Shown here: positions 12,315-22,488 of the stretch, one piece after another
How positions within the stretch are numbered: position 1 is the first letter of the stretch
Layout of the letters: every line of letters begins with the position of its first letter
Assembly (NCBI GenBank): GCA_024364735.1
Contig: JAGFNQ010005257.1
Coordinates: 158,760 to 222,759, forward strand
Length of the DNA stretch: 64,000 nucleotides
Reading direction: 5' to 3'
DNA from: Boesenbergia rotunda
Lineage: Eukaryota > Streptophyta > Magnoliopsida > Zingiberales > Zingiberaceae
Translations under genes and position numbers: made by a program
The notes under the pieces: generated by a model
Database searches by the model: none
Seen by the model: the letters and a program-made list of their open reading frames with translations, nothing else
Told to the model about the DNA's origin: nothing

Positions 12315-13493
12315 TGTAACGACCCAACCCCTTGGCCCCTTGGGCGGCCCAACTAGCGGCCCACTTGGCGGCCCTCGGCTCCTTGGGCGGCCAAATCCCA
12401 TTTGGAGGCCCCTTTGGCGACCTCTTGGGTGGTTGTTACTCACAAGTACTTCCCACCCCTGGCCAGTGGATTTTTGCCTTCCTCAGGATTCGAACTCTAG
12501 ACCTCCAGGCTAAGTACTAAAGTTTATGAATCCTGATACCAATTGAGCTGATTCATAAACTTTAGTACTTAGCCTGGAGGTCTAGAGTTCGAATCCTGAG
12601 GAAGGCAAAAATCCACTGGCCAGGGGTGGGAAGTACTTGTGAGTAACGACCACCCAAGAGGTCGCCAAAGGGGCCGCCAAATGGGATTTGGCCGCCCAAG
12701 GAGCCGAGGGCCGCCAAGTGGGCCGCCCAAGGGGCCAAGGGGTCGGGTCGTTACAATAAAAAGGCGCCTTTATATGTAGCGATCTCGGCCTCTATGGTCC
12801 CCGCAGGCAACCCTCTAGGCCCGAGACCCTACGGGTCTTCCCACCCCTGGCCAGTAGATTTTTGTCTTTCCCAGGATTTGAACTCTAGACCTCCAGGCCA
12901 AGTACTAAAGTTCCTGAATCCTGGTACCAATTGAGCTAGCTCAATTGGTATCAGGATTCATAAACTTTAGTACTTAGCTTGAAGGTCTAGAGTACGAATC
13001 CTGAGGAAGGCAAAAATCCACTGGCCAGGGGTGGGAAGTACTTGTGAGTAACGACTGCCCAAGAAGTCGCCAAAAGGGCCGCCAAATGGGATTTGGCCGC
13101 CCAAGGGGCCGAAGGCCGCCAAGTCGGCCGCCAGTTGGGTCGCCCAAGGGGCCAAGGGGTCGGGTCGTTACAATAAAAGGCGCCTTTTTATGTAGCGGCC
13201 CCGCCTCTATGGTCCCCGCAGGCAACCCTCTAGGTCGGCGACCCTACGGTCTTTCCACTCCTGGCAGTGGGTTTTTGCCTTCCCCGTGATTCGAACTCTA
13301 GACCTCCAGGCTAAGTACTCCTGGCAATGGGTTCCTCAATTGATACCAGGATTCAGGAACTTTAGTACTTAGCCTGGAGGTCTAGGGTTCGAATCACGGG
13401 GAAGGCAAAAAACCCATTGCCAGGAGTGGAAAGACCGTAGGGTCGCCGACCTAGAGGGTTGCCTGCGGGGACTATAGAGACGGGGCCGCTATA
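12315..13493. mobile_element. Composite unit of three SINE-derived palindromes with 5-bp target duplication
   Basis: Three head-to-head inverted pairs follow one another: 12315-12755, 12775-13172 and 13191-13493. The arms contain a tRNA-like head with an A-box-like TAGCTCAATTGG and a B-box-like GTTCGAATCC about 50 bp apart, so they look tRNA-derived. The pairs are separated by near-identical 18-19 bp spacers around AAAAGGCGCCTTT (12756-12774, 13173-13190). The whole array is flanked by CTTGG on both sides (12310-12314, 13494-13498). It sits inside Repeat A, whose other copy is uninterrupted here. There is no protein-coding capacity. Confidence 0.7.
12938..13172 (+). mobile_element. tRNA-derived SINE copy with A and B boxes
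   Basis: This is the best single copy within the array. It starts AGCTCAATTGGTATCAGG (A box); its B-box region reads GAGTACGAATCC, with one change from the neighbouring copies. It ends GGGTCGTTACA. Total length is 235 bp. The preceding copy, 12775-12937, is in inverted orientation and abuts it directly. Confidence 0.6.
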
Positions 13494-13498
13494 CTTGG

Positions 13499-14671
13499 GC
13501 TAGGGTGGGATCCAACCCCACCTACCTTTTGGCCTACATGTTGAGTTTATTAAATTTTAAGAAAGAGAGGGGAGACTCAGAAGAAAGGATCATAGAAAAA
13601 AATTAGAGAAGTAGAAAAGATAAAAACGAATCAAAAGAGAGAGTCGTGGAGTTGCTGTCGTATGAAAGACAGTTGACGTAAGGTGTACGTGCATGAAAGA
13701 GAGGAAGTGAAATAGCAAAAGAAAAGATTTTTTAAAAAGATATTCTAATTAATTTTAAAGAGAAGATTTAGTTTATCATTCAATTATAGTTTGACAAAAT
13801 TAAATATAAATTAATTTTAATTTAAATCAACATAATTTTTATTTTCACATCTACTTAAATTCAATTCGATTTTAATTCAACATCCTATTTTTATATTCAA
13901 TGAGTTGGTTTATTTATTTTTTAACAATTATTTAATTGGTCTTTCAACAATTTAAAAAAATAAAATATCCAATGCTCTTGATTATATAATCATTTTCATT
14001 TTTACAATAACAATTTAATAAATTTTTTCAACTATAAAATTTCTTATAATAATTCATCATAACAAAATGGAACTTAAACTTTTAGTATATTATATAGTAT
14101 CTATAGTGAAGGAAAGTTAGTTTAAAAAAATTATTATCAATGTAATAATTAATAAGTTTGATTGAATCGAAAAACATAATTTTAATAATATTTTTATTCT
14201 ATAGTTTTGAAATGAATATATTGAATATTAAATAGTTTTTTCTATATTTTTAAAATATAGTATTCATATTTTTTTATTTTATTAATATTTTTAAATTAAT
14301 TATTTTATTATATTAATTATAGCAGACCAGTCCTTATAATTTTAAATCCTAACTACGCCATTGGCATGGTGGTTGGGTGCGCAACGATCGAAGGGCAGTG
14401 ACGAACGCGAGGTGGGCGAAGGGCTGGTTCTGAGCGACGGATCATGCCAACATAACACATATACATTAATTAATGATTCCTACCTCAAATTGTCAATGAG
14501 ATGTATTGTTTAAATTTAATCAAGCATTTTTAATATTCCACTTGATTAGTTTATCATAAACAATAAAACTAATTGTAATGGTCAAAAGCCTCCAAAAACA
14601 AAAACAAAAACAAAAACAAAAAACAAACCAGTTGTAATCAATTTTGATAAAATCTTTTTTATTTGATATTT
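13499..14671. other. AT-rich stretch, no gene seen
   Basis: The left part is the remainder of Repeat A. Around 14453-14545 is a roughly 90-bp phrase that recurs at 20960-21030. A short (AAAAAC)n run lies at about 14597-14625. No coding frame is supported. Confidence 0.5.
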
Positions 14672-14922
14672 AAAAATATTTTGCCCACGGGAATATAAAC
14701 CCCGTTCTGTTAACCCCCTTGCAAGGGCTAAGTGAATGACTGTAACGAAACGGTCATGAAATCCACAATCCGATCAAAGGGCTCCACACGTGTCTCAGCC
14801 CTCCCATAATGAGGAATTGATCAGATTTAATGGCCCGCAATTACGCGGCCGCATCTCTGCGGTGGTCGACCCGGGGATTTTCCTGGATCTTTCGATCCTA
14901 TCACTTATTCCCATGGGCAATC
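14672..14922 (-). ncRNA. RNase MRP RNA-like gene, copy 1 (candidate)
   Basis: A candidate structural RNA on the minus strand, transcribed by RNA polymerase III. The predicted start is the G at 14922, 30 nt after the first T of a TATA box. The predicted 5' end ATTGCCCATGGGA pairs with the 3' end TCCCGTGGGCAA over about 12 bp, with one G-U, as in the closing P1 helix of RNase P/MRP RNAs. Near the 5' end GGAAAATCCCCGGG (14883-14870) resembles the CR-I box. ACAGTCA (14743-14737) resembles the CR-V box. A T-run at 14676-14672 could terminate transcription. About 245-250 nt fits plant MRP RNAs, roughly 260 nt. The assignment rests on motifs, not a covariance search; RNase P RNA or an unknown Pol III RNA is possible. 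Confidence 0.55.
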
Positions 14923-14942
14923 GTAACGGTGTCCGTTAAATT

Positions 14943-14988
14943 CTTTTTTATATTGCTCTAGGAATATCGAAATTCTATATGTGGGACT
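14943..14988 (-). promoter_or_regulatory. USE plus TATA promoter of the MRP-like RNA, copy 1
   Basis: On the minus strand AGTCCCACATA (14988-14978) matches the plant upstream sequence element of snRNA-type genes. TATAAAAAAG lies at 14952-14943. The gap of about 25 bp fits the Pol III arrangement (about 23-25 bp) rather than the Pol II arrangement (about 33-34 bp). Confidence 0.65.
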
Positions 14989-15392
14989 AAACATCAATCT
15001 GTCGGAATTATCCACAAGCCTTCTGATAAAAAACCAACCCGGTGGATCGGGCCGCTAGCGTTTCACTGACAGATTTAATGAAGGATCAAAACTTCTGGTT
15101 TAGTTTTGATCGTTACTTTAAAATTAATAATATTATTAATCTCAAAGGCTAGCGATTTTATTCTGAGCTCTCCATCTCTGCTGCAAATAGACAGTGCCTC
15201 CTCTTGAATTGGTTTTCGATCCAGAGGCTACCATTGGGCACGGGATTTGGACGTGGAGAAGCTTTTGGAGTGGATTTGCTGTGGGAATTATGAAGTGTTG
15301 TCACGTCCTAAAAAGCTCATGGTTATTCGAAAAATGAGCAGCATTTTTTCTATACGGTTGACAATCTAAAATTTATATATATACATCTCAAC

Positions 15393-15430
<38 letters not shown>

Positions 15431-17240
15431 CCCAACCACACTCTGCTGATATTCATATAATCATAACAATAAGAAATAAAGATAAACAACTACGCAGTTA
15501 AATAATATATCTAATAAATAATAAGCATAATAAGTCTCCATAAACTAAATGTAATAAATCAAAAGTCCAATGAAAATAAATGAATACAAGTTCATAGAAA
15601 ATAAAACACAATCCATAACGAAAACAAAACTAAAGTGACATAACTAAGATAATATTACTAAGAAAGTATGAAAAAAACTAAAAATACTCAAGCGAGGGCT
15701 TGCAAATGAAAGTCTCTCCTAGCGGCACGAGTCACAGCTATCATCTACCTGAAATAAAAATGAAGGCAAGGGGTGGTGAATCTTGGTGGGATCTATAAGT
15801 ATAAGAATAGATAAATACAGTATATAAATAGGATAAACAAAACATATAGAATTAAAAGTATACGGTCACTGAAATAAAGAACATAAATTACATGCATCTG
15901 TACGAATAAATATATCTGAAAATCAATGTAACAGACTGAGGTATAATCAGAAATAAATGTTCGTACTACTGAGCAGATCTAGATCATATAATAAATATAA
16001 ATTATAACCGAATATAGATGTCAATCAAATGCATCAATCATAACCCAAACAAATACAGTAATTAAACACAAGCAAATGGAAAATGCATAATATGCATATG
16101 ATGCAATGACCTGCTCTATACAAACATCAACTACCATTATATTGGGTAGGTCGGGTGGACAAGATATAAGCGTCAAAAACCTATGACTATGTAGAAAAAT
16201 CATAATACATGTGGTTATGTATGAGCATCTAAATACCTGTGGCTATAAAATCCCAAAAATACCTTTGGGGACCCTTAACACCTGGGGATATCAACTATCT
16301 TACACAACTCTAACTGAGCGTGACACAATAGAAAATATGGCCGACGACCCCTCCCAACCACAAGTGAGCAAATGGTAATCAGTATGCAAACAATATTATG
16401 GTGCATGTCACTAATATGCACAACCTCAATCAAATCAAAACCATACAATCAATACGATACAAAACACAATCAATACCAAAGTAAATACATATGTACTAAT
16501 CTACTATGTAGGGTTCATCTAATATCAACCAAACCCTAGATATGTTACATGATGGTTCTGTAGTACTTGCATATAAGTGATACTTTTTATATCAGAAAAT
16601 AAGAGTTGAGACTGTATAATTGAACATTTTGGATTATTACTCAAAGATCAAGCAAGAATAAGTATCAAGTAGGAAAAACAAGAAAAATAGATTTAAAATA
16701 AATCAACCTACTCACATAATAAAATAATCATCTATTTTTTTTGTTTTTTTTATTTTATATCATTCGAATTCGGGGATTAACCATGCATTTAAAGTAAACG
16801 ATTCTACAAGAATCAAGTAACAGGTACTCGCCTTTAGTGTAGATCAATCTAACCGTCTTCAAGTTTATGTGATTGCATCGAGTTCAAATCCTACAAATAT
16901 AAGATACAAGGCAAAACTAAGGATTTATGTTCAATGTATCTTCCTAGTAATTAATCATTTTTTATTTAATTAATTAACTTCTTAATTAATCCCAAGCCCA
17001 ATACCTTGATTATTAATTAAATTAGGCCCACCCATCATTGACCCCACGAGAGTTAATTATTCATTCTATTAATCAATCTTTAACCAATTATTAGATTGAT
17101 TTCCAATTAGCTCAAACTCACAGCAATTATCTAATTACATTGAGGGGATCGATTAGCTAGTTAATCATCCCTAATCAAAAATAGTTAAGAAACTAACCCA
17201 ATTACTAATCAATCTCCAATTAAAGAATTTAACCATCAAT

Positions 17241-17367
17241 TTATTTAGCGTAAGGATTGTTTTCAAGTTATTGTTTAATTAATTAAGGTGATAAGAGCCA
17301 TGAGATTGTTGGTAAATGATTGAATTTCAATAAACAATAACTTGAAAACAATCCTTACGCTAAATAA
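17241..17367. repeat. Perfect 37-bp inverted repeat (foldback)
   Basis: Arms 17241-17277 and 17331-17367 are perfect reverse complements over 37 bp, starting TTATTTAGCGTAAGG, with a 53-bp loop. This is either a tiny MITE or a recent local inversion-duplication. No clear target duplication was found. Confidence 0.85.
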
Positions 17368-17768
17368 CCATTATTAGAACAGTGGTCTCCCATGAAGGCT
17401 GGCCAAGGTGACGACGCGGCCTGACTGTGACTCAAACGATGATCAACGTTCATAGTAGATCGACGGTGGTTGCCGATGAGGGTGAGAGAAAGGACGATGA
17501 CCCATGGATAGATCAGCGACAACCAATAGCGATCGCAATGAATCAGAAGATGAGAAGGTCTCCGGATTGAGCGGCGCGGCTAGAAGAAGAGAGCAACATA
17601 CAGGGTGGCCAGCAACACTCCCTCTTGGCTAGAGAAAGACCGGTAGCGCCGCTTGTGTTCGTAACAAGAGCAGATCGAGAAGAAAAGAGGTGACGATCGG
17701 CTCGGGCTGGGAACTCACGACAGCGATTGGCGATGGGTCGCAGCGAGCTCGCGGGCGAGATAGAATGA

Positions 17769-17910
17769 AAATGATTAACGAGGTTTTTCCAACCTCGGGC
17801 GATCGGTCCGGCCTCACGAAAGTTTCCAATCGGCCATTAGGATAAATCGGGAAGCGCTCGAGATGGACGGTCTAGAAACCCAGTGTTCTAGGGTTCGCGC
17901 CCATTTGAAG
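17769..17910 (+). repeat. Dispersed GC-rich repeat B, plus-strand copy
   Basis: GATTAACGAGGTTTTTCC through GGTTCGCGCCC matches the reverse complement of 33190-33345, including the CGGGAAGCGCTCG block. The GGTTCGCGCCC end resembles a Pol III B box, so a SINE relationship is possible. Confidence 0.6.
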
Positions 17911-18005
17911 GAAGCGGGCGAGATAGAGTGAGAGAGTGGTTGGGAGTGAGAGAGGGAGGAGATTGGCGTCGGGCTTCGGCGGCGAGGGTTTTTACAGGGA
18001 AAGTA

Positions 18006-19190
18006 TTGTGAGATATACAAAGCAAAGTGGACTCATTATGGGTGAGATGGGTACATCATCACTATATAAAGAATGCAGAATTTTGGAGTTGGGAGACTAG
18101 AGCTACGGATTCTCCGCTCATCAAAAGGCTCTTAGGCATCAGAAACAAGATATTATTGAGCTCGCAATGCCAAGGAGCAGCGAACATGATGTTAATTGAG
18201 TGGTTTGCTTCGGAGAAGAAAGGGGTGGTGAATGCTTATGAATTCTTCAAGCCTCGAAAACCTACGATGAATTGGAGTTCGGTAGTATGGAGGCCGGAGA
18301 TTATGCCCAAACATCGCTTCATTGTTTGGTTGCTTGTGCATGGGAAGCTACGGACGGCGGATAGGATGTCATATGAGCCTATCAAGACTTGTTCACTTTG
18401 CCGGCGCTATGATGAGTCAAATCCTCACTTGTACTTTGAGTGCCCTATCACAAAAATATTGTGGGGAAAAGTGAGGCGATGGTTAGAGATTAACCACGAG
18501 ACAAAGACACCAGAGGAGCTCTTCCAAATGCTCGGAAGGCACTATAGGAGCAGCAATAGGAAGATGAAGGCTCAACACCTCGGCGTCTCCTGTATGATCT
18601 ATGTTATTTGGGAAGCCCGCAATCGAAGTCGCTTTGAAGGCATAGTCCCGGATATTGACAACTTGATGCGTAAGATTCAAATTCACGTTCATAAAGGGGA
18701 GGATATACTATGAGATGGGGAAACACGGACAAATCATGGTTGTTCGTTGGTTTTCGTTTCTTCAATATTTTCATTCTGTTCACTTTGTGATTTGATTAGC
18801 TTTGATTGACTTATGCATTAGAGAGCATGTGTGAGATGAGATTGCATGCCAACGTGATTGGCTAGGAGAAATGTGGTGATGGACTTGCATGTCCATGGGT
18901 TGGAAGGTCAACGTGTTGGACTTGCATGTCCATGGTAAGGGTGTGATGTGTGCATGCAATTGGATTGGTTGCAAATGTAGTAGGAAAGGGATGTGGTTGG
19001 AGGAATGAGGGATGTGAATGATGTGTGTTGCTTGCTATGGTGGGCCATCATGATGTATTTGGATGTCGATGGAGTTTACCTCACATGTCGAGGTAGATAG
19101 CTCCGACTTATGATTGTATTTTGTGATTGCAGAAGGGGATTACAATCCCTGAAGCATTTAATATATTTACCCATTTTTCAAAAAAAAAAT
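18006..19190 (+). pseudogene. 5'-truncated LINE: C-terminal zinc-binding end of reverse transcriptase
   Basis: The open frame to 18713 encodes about 230 residues of the C-terminal region of an L1-type ORF2 protein, including the zf-RVT zinc-binding domain. Hallmarks are VWRPEIMPKHRFIVWLLVHG and then CSLCRRYDESNPHLYFECP with its Cys/His pattern. There is no ATG at the front and no endonuclease or catalytic RT segment, so this is a 5'-truncated copy, as is usual for target-primed retrotransposition. About 470 bp of 3' UTR follow, ending in an A-rich tail near 19180. It lies inside a probable solo LTR. No convincing target duplication was identified. Confidence 0.8.
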
Positions 19191-19384
19191 AAAAACAAAA
19201 TTTATAAATAATTTATAAATTTACTTTTCTTCATTTAATCCGGATAATTATATTAGGCTTCATTTTTATCCCGTAAACTCAAAAATAGCTCCAAAAAAAA
19301 CCAAAAAAAATTCTAACAATTCTCAAAAAAATCCACAAGCCTATTTCCTGATTTACACTTAGGATTTATTTGCAGTATCTTACA

Positions 19385-20950
19385 ATTATATAATCATGAC
19401 TTAATGTATATATTCAGCAACCATATTTCACTATATGCTTCCATGCCATGGTTGTGGTGGTAGAAATGATCATGCTACTATTTTAGAATTCCACAACATC
19501 TTCCCATTGTGATGTTTGTCCAAGATAGAATGGCAAAAGCACACAACCAATATGGGCAATCAATAGAAATATGAACAAATTCACCTAAAAACCAATTTTT
19601 TTTTTAGGAAGGATGATCGAACATCTATAAGTTGCACAAAGGCAGAACAAACCTATGTATCAAAAAAAACAAACACAGATCGGAGAAAGATCAAAATACT
19701 TAAGGTAAAAATACAAGCACAGAGAGGTGAAAGCTCATAATGCTCAAGGTAACCTAACAAGTGTTTTTATTTACAACATTCCACGAGATGACAGCATAAC
19801 CGATTTTAAGTTGTAAAAGCATGCACTGATAAGCAAATAAGATGTCGCTGCAAGAATGTTGTCAATGTGATGCATCTTAAGCCTATTAGTCATGTACTGT
19901 TCTAACACCTTATCATCTATAACTGAGTTTTGTAAATCTTAATGAGAAATAAGCTAAAGCGTTGTAAGAGTTGATAAATAGCAGACCAATTTTTGGGCAT
20001 CTGTTACCCATAATTTCTTTATCCGAGCGAAAGAGCAGTCCAACTTCCCTTCTCGGATATCGGATAGCTAATAACGAATGAACGAAACGAGTGTTAGCGA
20101 GTAGTCAGGATCTCGAGCAAGATGAAATAGGTCTTGAAGGTACTAGTCCATGAACATAAACAAAGCCTGAAAAAATGATTCAAACTAGGTTAGGGAAACT
20201 TCAACTAAGTCTGGCATTACAGAACAAGTATGTAATTGTATTTCACTTGCTGCAAGCATGGCTACAATAAACTGATTAATAGAACCCAATGATAGCTTCC
20301 TCAATATAGCATGTAGAGACTTCAAAAATTGTGCCAGAGACAAGAAATGTCCTGCCTTGGTTCTTGTTGTTGTTAATTCAATATCGATTGGAAATAGAAA
20401 GAGGAAGAAATAAGTTAGATAAATTCAATAGATAAGGCAACCAACAGGAAATAGCTCTAAACTTTATCTGAAAACACTATTAATGTTAAGAGGACAGAGT
20501 AGATAAGCAAAGCATAAATAATAAAGTTATAATGCCCAAATTAAAATCTCAAACCGCTCATCGGAACCAAACCTTTTTAGACTAAGTGTTTACTGTGAAA
20601 ATAGCATCCATAGACACAAAGGCATGAATAATCTTTACTCAAAAAGCCACTATCTCTCATAATTCATCAATCAATAGCAATAAAAAAGAAAGAAAGACCG
20701 ACAAACGAAATCATGCCATTGTGAATACCACAAATGAAGGTATTGAACCAAAAGGGGGACTTGAAGGGATACAAGCTCATCGGGAAAAGCATAAAAATCG
20801 CAACTTATCGATGGAGACTCCTAAGTTTTATCGATGAACACAGAATCAGAGCAAATAAAGTACCTCGTTCCCACCGGCTATCGGTTGAGAAGGGAAGGCC
20901 GATAAGGGGAGAGTTATACACGCACAAATCTTGCATTCATATACCTCTAG
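19385..20950. other. No gene recognised
   Basis: Moderately AT-rich sequence with many stops in all frames. The 87-residue frame at 20734 has no domain that I recognise. It could be old intergenic DNA or a decayed element. Confidence 0.45.
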
Positions 20951-21357
20951 TCAAATCATGCATAACACATATACTTCCTACCTCAAATTGTCAATGAGAT
21001 ATATTATTTAAATTTAATCAAGCATTTTTAATATTTTTATTTTTTTTCAAGCATCTTATGTAATTATTTTTATTTTTAATTCAAAAACTTTCATTACTTA
21101 TTTTTTTATAATTATATATATTTATTATATTAATAGGAAAATTTCTTTTGCAATATTAACATATAAATAAATTAATTTTTTGAGATAATCCTATATTATA
21201 ATCCAATCAATCTCAATCAAATTTATCAAAACAATTTTTTTTAAATAAATATGAAATATAGGTAAAAGATATCAACTTGTCTTAACCCAAGTAGAATATA
21301 AAAATAAATAAATAAATAAAAAAGATTTAATAAGTCAAATTAATCATATATATTAAA

Positions 21358-22290
21358 ATAAAGAGAAATGATAGGTGGAGCGAAGTTGCTTAGCGATTGA
21401 TTCGGCAGCTTGCATGGCCAAGTCCACCTCAACGAAAAATAAATAGAAATAATAAAAATATGAGTTAAACCCAGTGATCCAATCCTAACTCCTCCGAACT
21501 CTTCTTTTACAAGTTCATGGGGGTCCCTTCCTCTCGCCCTAACACCCTGTTTGGAAAGAAAGGAATTGGAATTCCTTTGGGAATTGAAATTCAATTCCAT
21601 CGTTTGGTAGCAATTTTCAGGAAGGAATTGCTAAGGAATTGAATTCCAATTCCTTTCAAACCCCTCAAAACAAATCACACCTAAACACATGTGATTTGTG
21701 AAAGGAATTGAATTCCTTTCACTTAAACAAATTAAATTACCAAATCACCCCCTCACAAAATAAATCAAAGTTGCTCCGGCTCCATCCTCGCAGGATAAAA
21801 TCGTAAAAGTATAATAATTGAATTGAATTCAATTCTGTTTTTACAATTCATTCCAAAAAATGGGAATTGGAATTCAATTCCGACCGGAATTCAATTCCAA
21901 TTCCTTACTTAAAGGGTTTCCAAACAGGGTGTAATTGTCCTTCTTCTTCCCCCCTCTCCTCCCTTCTAAGGAATCAAAGCTCTAGCCCAACGATGTCACG
22001 ACCAATGAAGTTGGCAAGGCTTTTTCTTCCCCCCTTCCCTCCCTTCCAAGGAATCGAAGCCCTACCTAGCGACAGAATCGAACCCAACAAAGAATTCAAC
22101 AACCTTCTTCTTCCTCCTCCGCAGTCCTCTCCCCTTGCCCTAACTCTCCTTCTCTCTCCCCCCCTCCCCCTCCCCCGCCCCCGACCCAAAAGAATCAAAG
22201 CCCTATCCCAATGACATCAGCGACTAGCGAAGCCCTACCCCGACTATGGCTCTATTTCGTAGAATTTCTTTACCTAAATTCTTACTCCTT
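21358..22290 (+). mobile_element. Mutator-like element 5' flank (repeat C), forward copy
   Basis: It starts near AGAGAAATGATAG and runs through AGTCCACCTCAACG and a set of CAAGGAATCGAAGCCCTA phrases. A reverse-complement copy is at about 41645-42083. A 389-bp MITE interrupts it at 21543. It lies just upstream of a FAR1-type transposase pseudogene, so it may be the terminal region of a Mutator-like element. The start resembles the end of the MITE at 1207 (GAGTAATGATAC). Confidence 0.5.
21543..21931. mobile_element. Tourist-like (PIF/Harbinger) MITE with TAA target duplication
   Basis: The ends CACCCTGTTTGGAAA and the complementary TTTCCAAACAGGGTG are inverted. TAA flanks both sides (21540-21542, 21932-21934). 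The 389-bp interior is rich in GGAATTGAATTCC-type phrases. The related copy of the host repeat at 41.9 kb reads through GCCCTAACTCTCC with no insert, so it acts as an empty site. Confidence 0.85.
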
Positions 22291-22488
22291 ATTACTTCAC
22301 CCAAGCCTACGAATTACAGCTTGTGTCAGAACGAAGCAGCGAACCTTATAAACTGATGAGAGCAATAGGGCCAAGCAACAAGGATTTTTCAGACCAGGTG
22401 AGAGCAATTCATGCTCCATTTTTTTCAGTCCCAATCCTGTAGTATCATGTGTGTTTGACTTTTCTCTTCAACTTAATTGAGCTAAATT

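Larger units (their letters stand above)
12297..14360. mobile_element. Repeat A, copy 2, interrupted by the palindromic unit
   Basis: GGACGGAGCCACCCTTGG at 12297-12314 resumes as GCTAGGGTGGGATCC at 13499. The join matches the uninterrupted copy at 6318. The right end near 14345 reads AATCCTAACTACGCC, like the right end of copy 1. The interior is AT-rich and non-coding. The insertion at 12315-13493 is therefore younger than this repeat. Confidence 0.55.
15291..19384 (+). mobile_element. Probable large solo LTR (Ty3-like), with nested LINE
   Basis: The left part TGAAGTGTTGTCACGTCCTA resembles the starts of Ty3-type plant LTRs, and the right end reads CAGTATCTTACA. A 4-bp ATTA flanks both proposed ends. 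A LINE fragment (about 18006-19190) and a perfect foldback (17241-17367) lie inside. An AT run is at 15402-15430. No protein frame belongs to the LTR itself. Boundaries are tentative because the target duplication is short. Confidence 0.4.

Noticed and set aside
12151..13289. Gly/Pro-rich open frames over the palindromes
   Set aside because: They are translations of GC-rich SINE tails in several frames, mirrored on the two strands by the palindromes.
14672..14922. Plant telomerase RNA, U6 or U3 as the identity of the Pol III locus
   Set aside because: No telomere-type template (CCCTAAA-like) and none of the conserved U6 or U3 starts is present, while CR-I-like and CR-V-like boxes and end pairing fit MRP/P RNA better.
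18483..18692. Minus-strand 69-codon frame
   Set aside because: It is antisense to the LINE RT-end frame, which has clear homology character on the plus strand.
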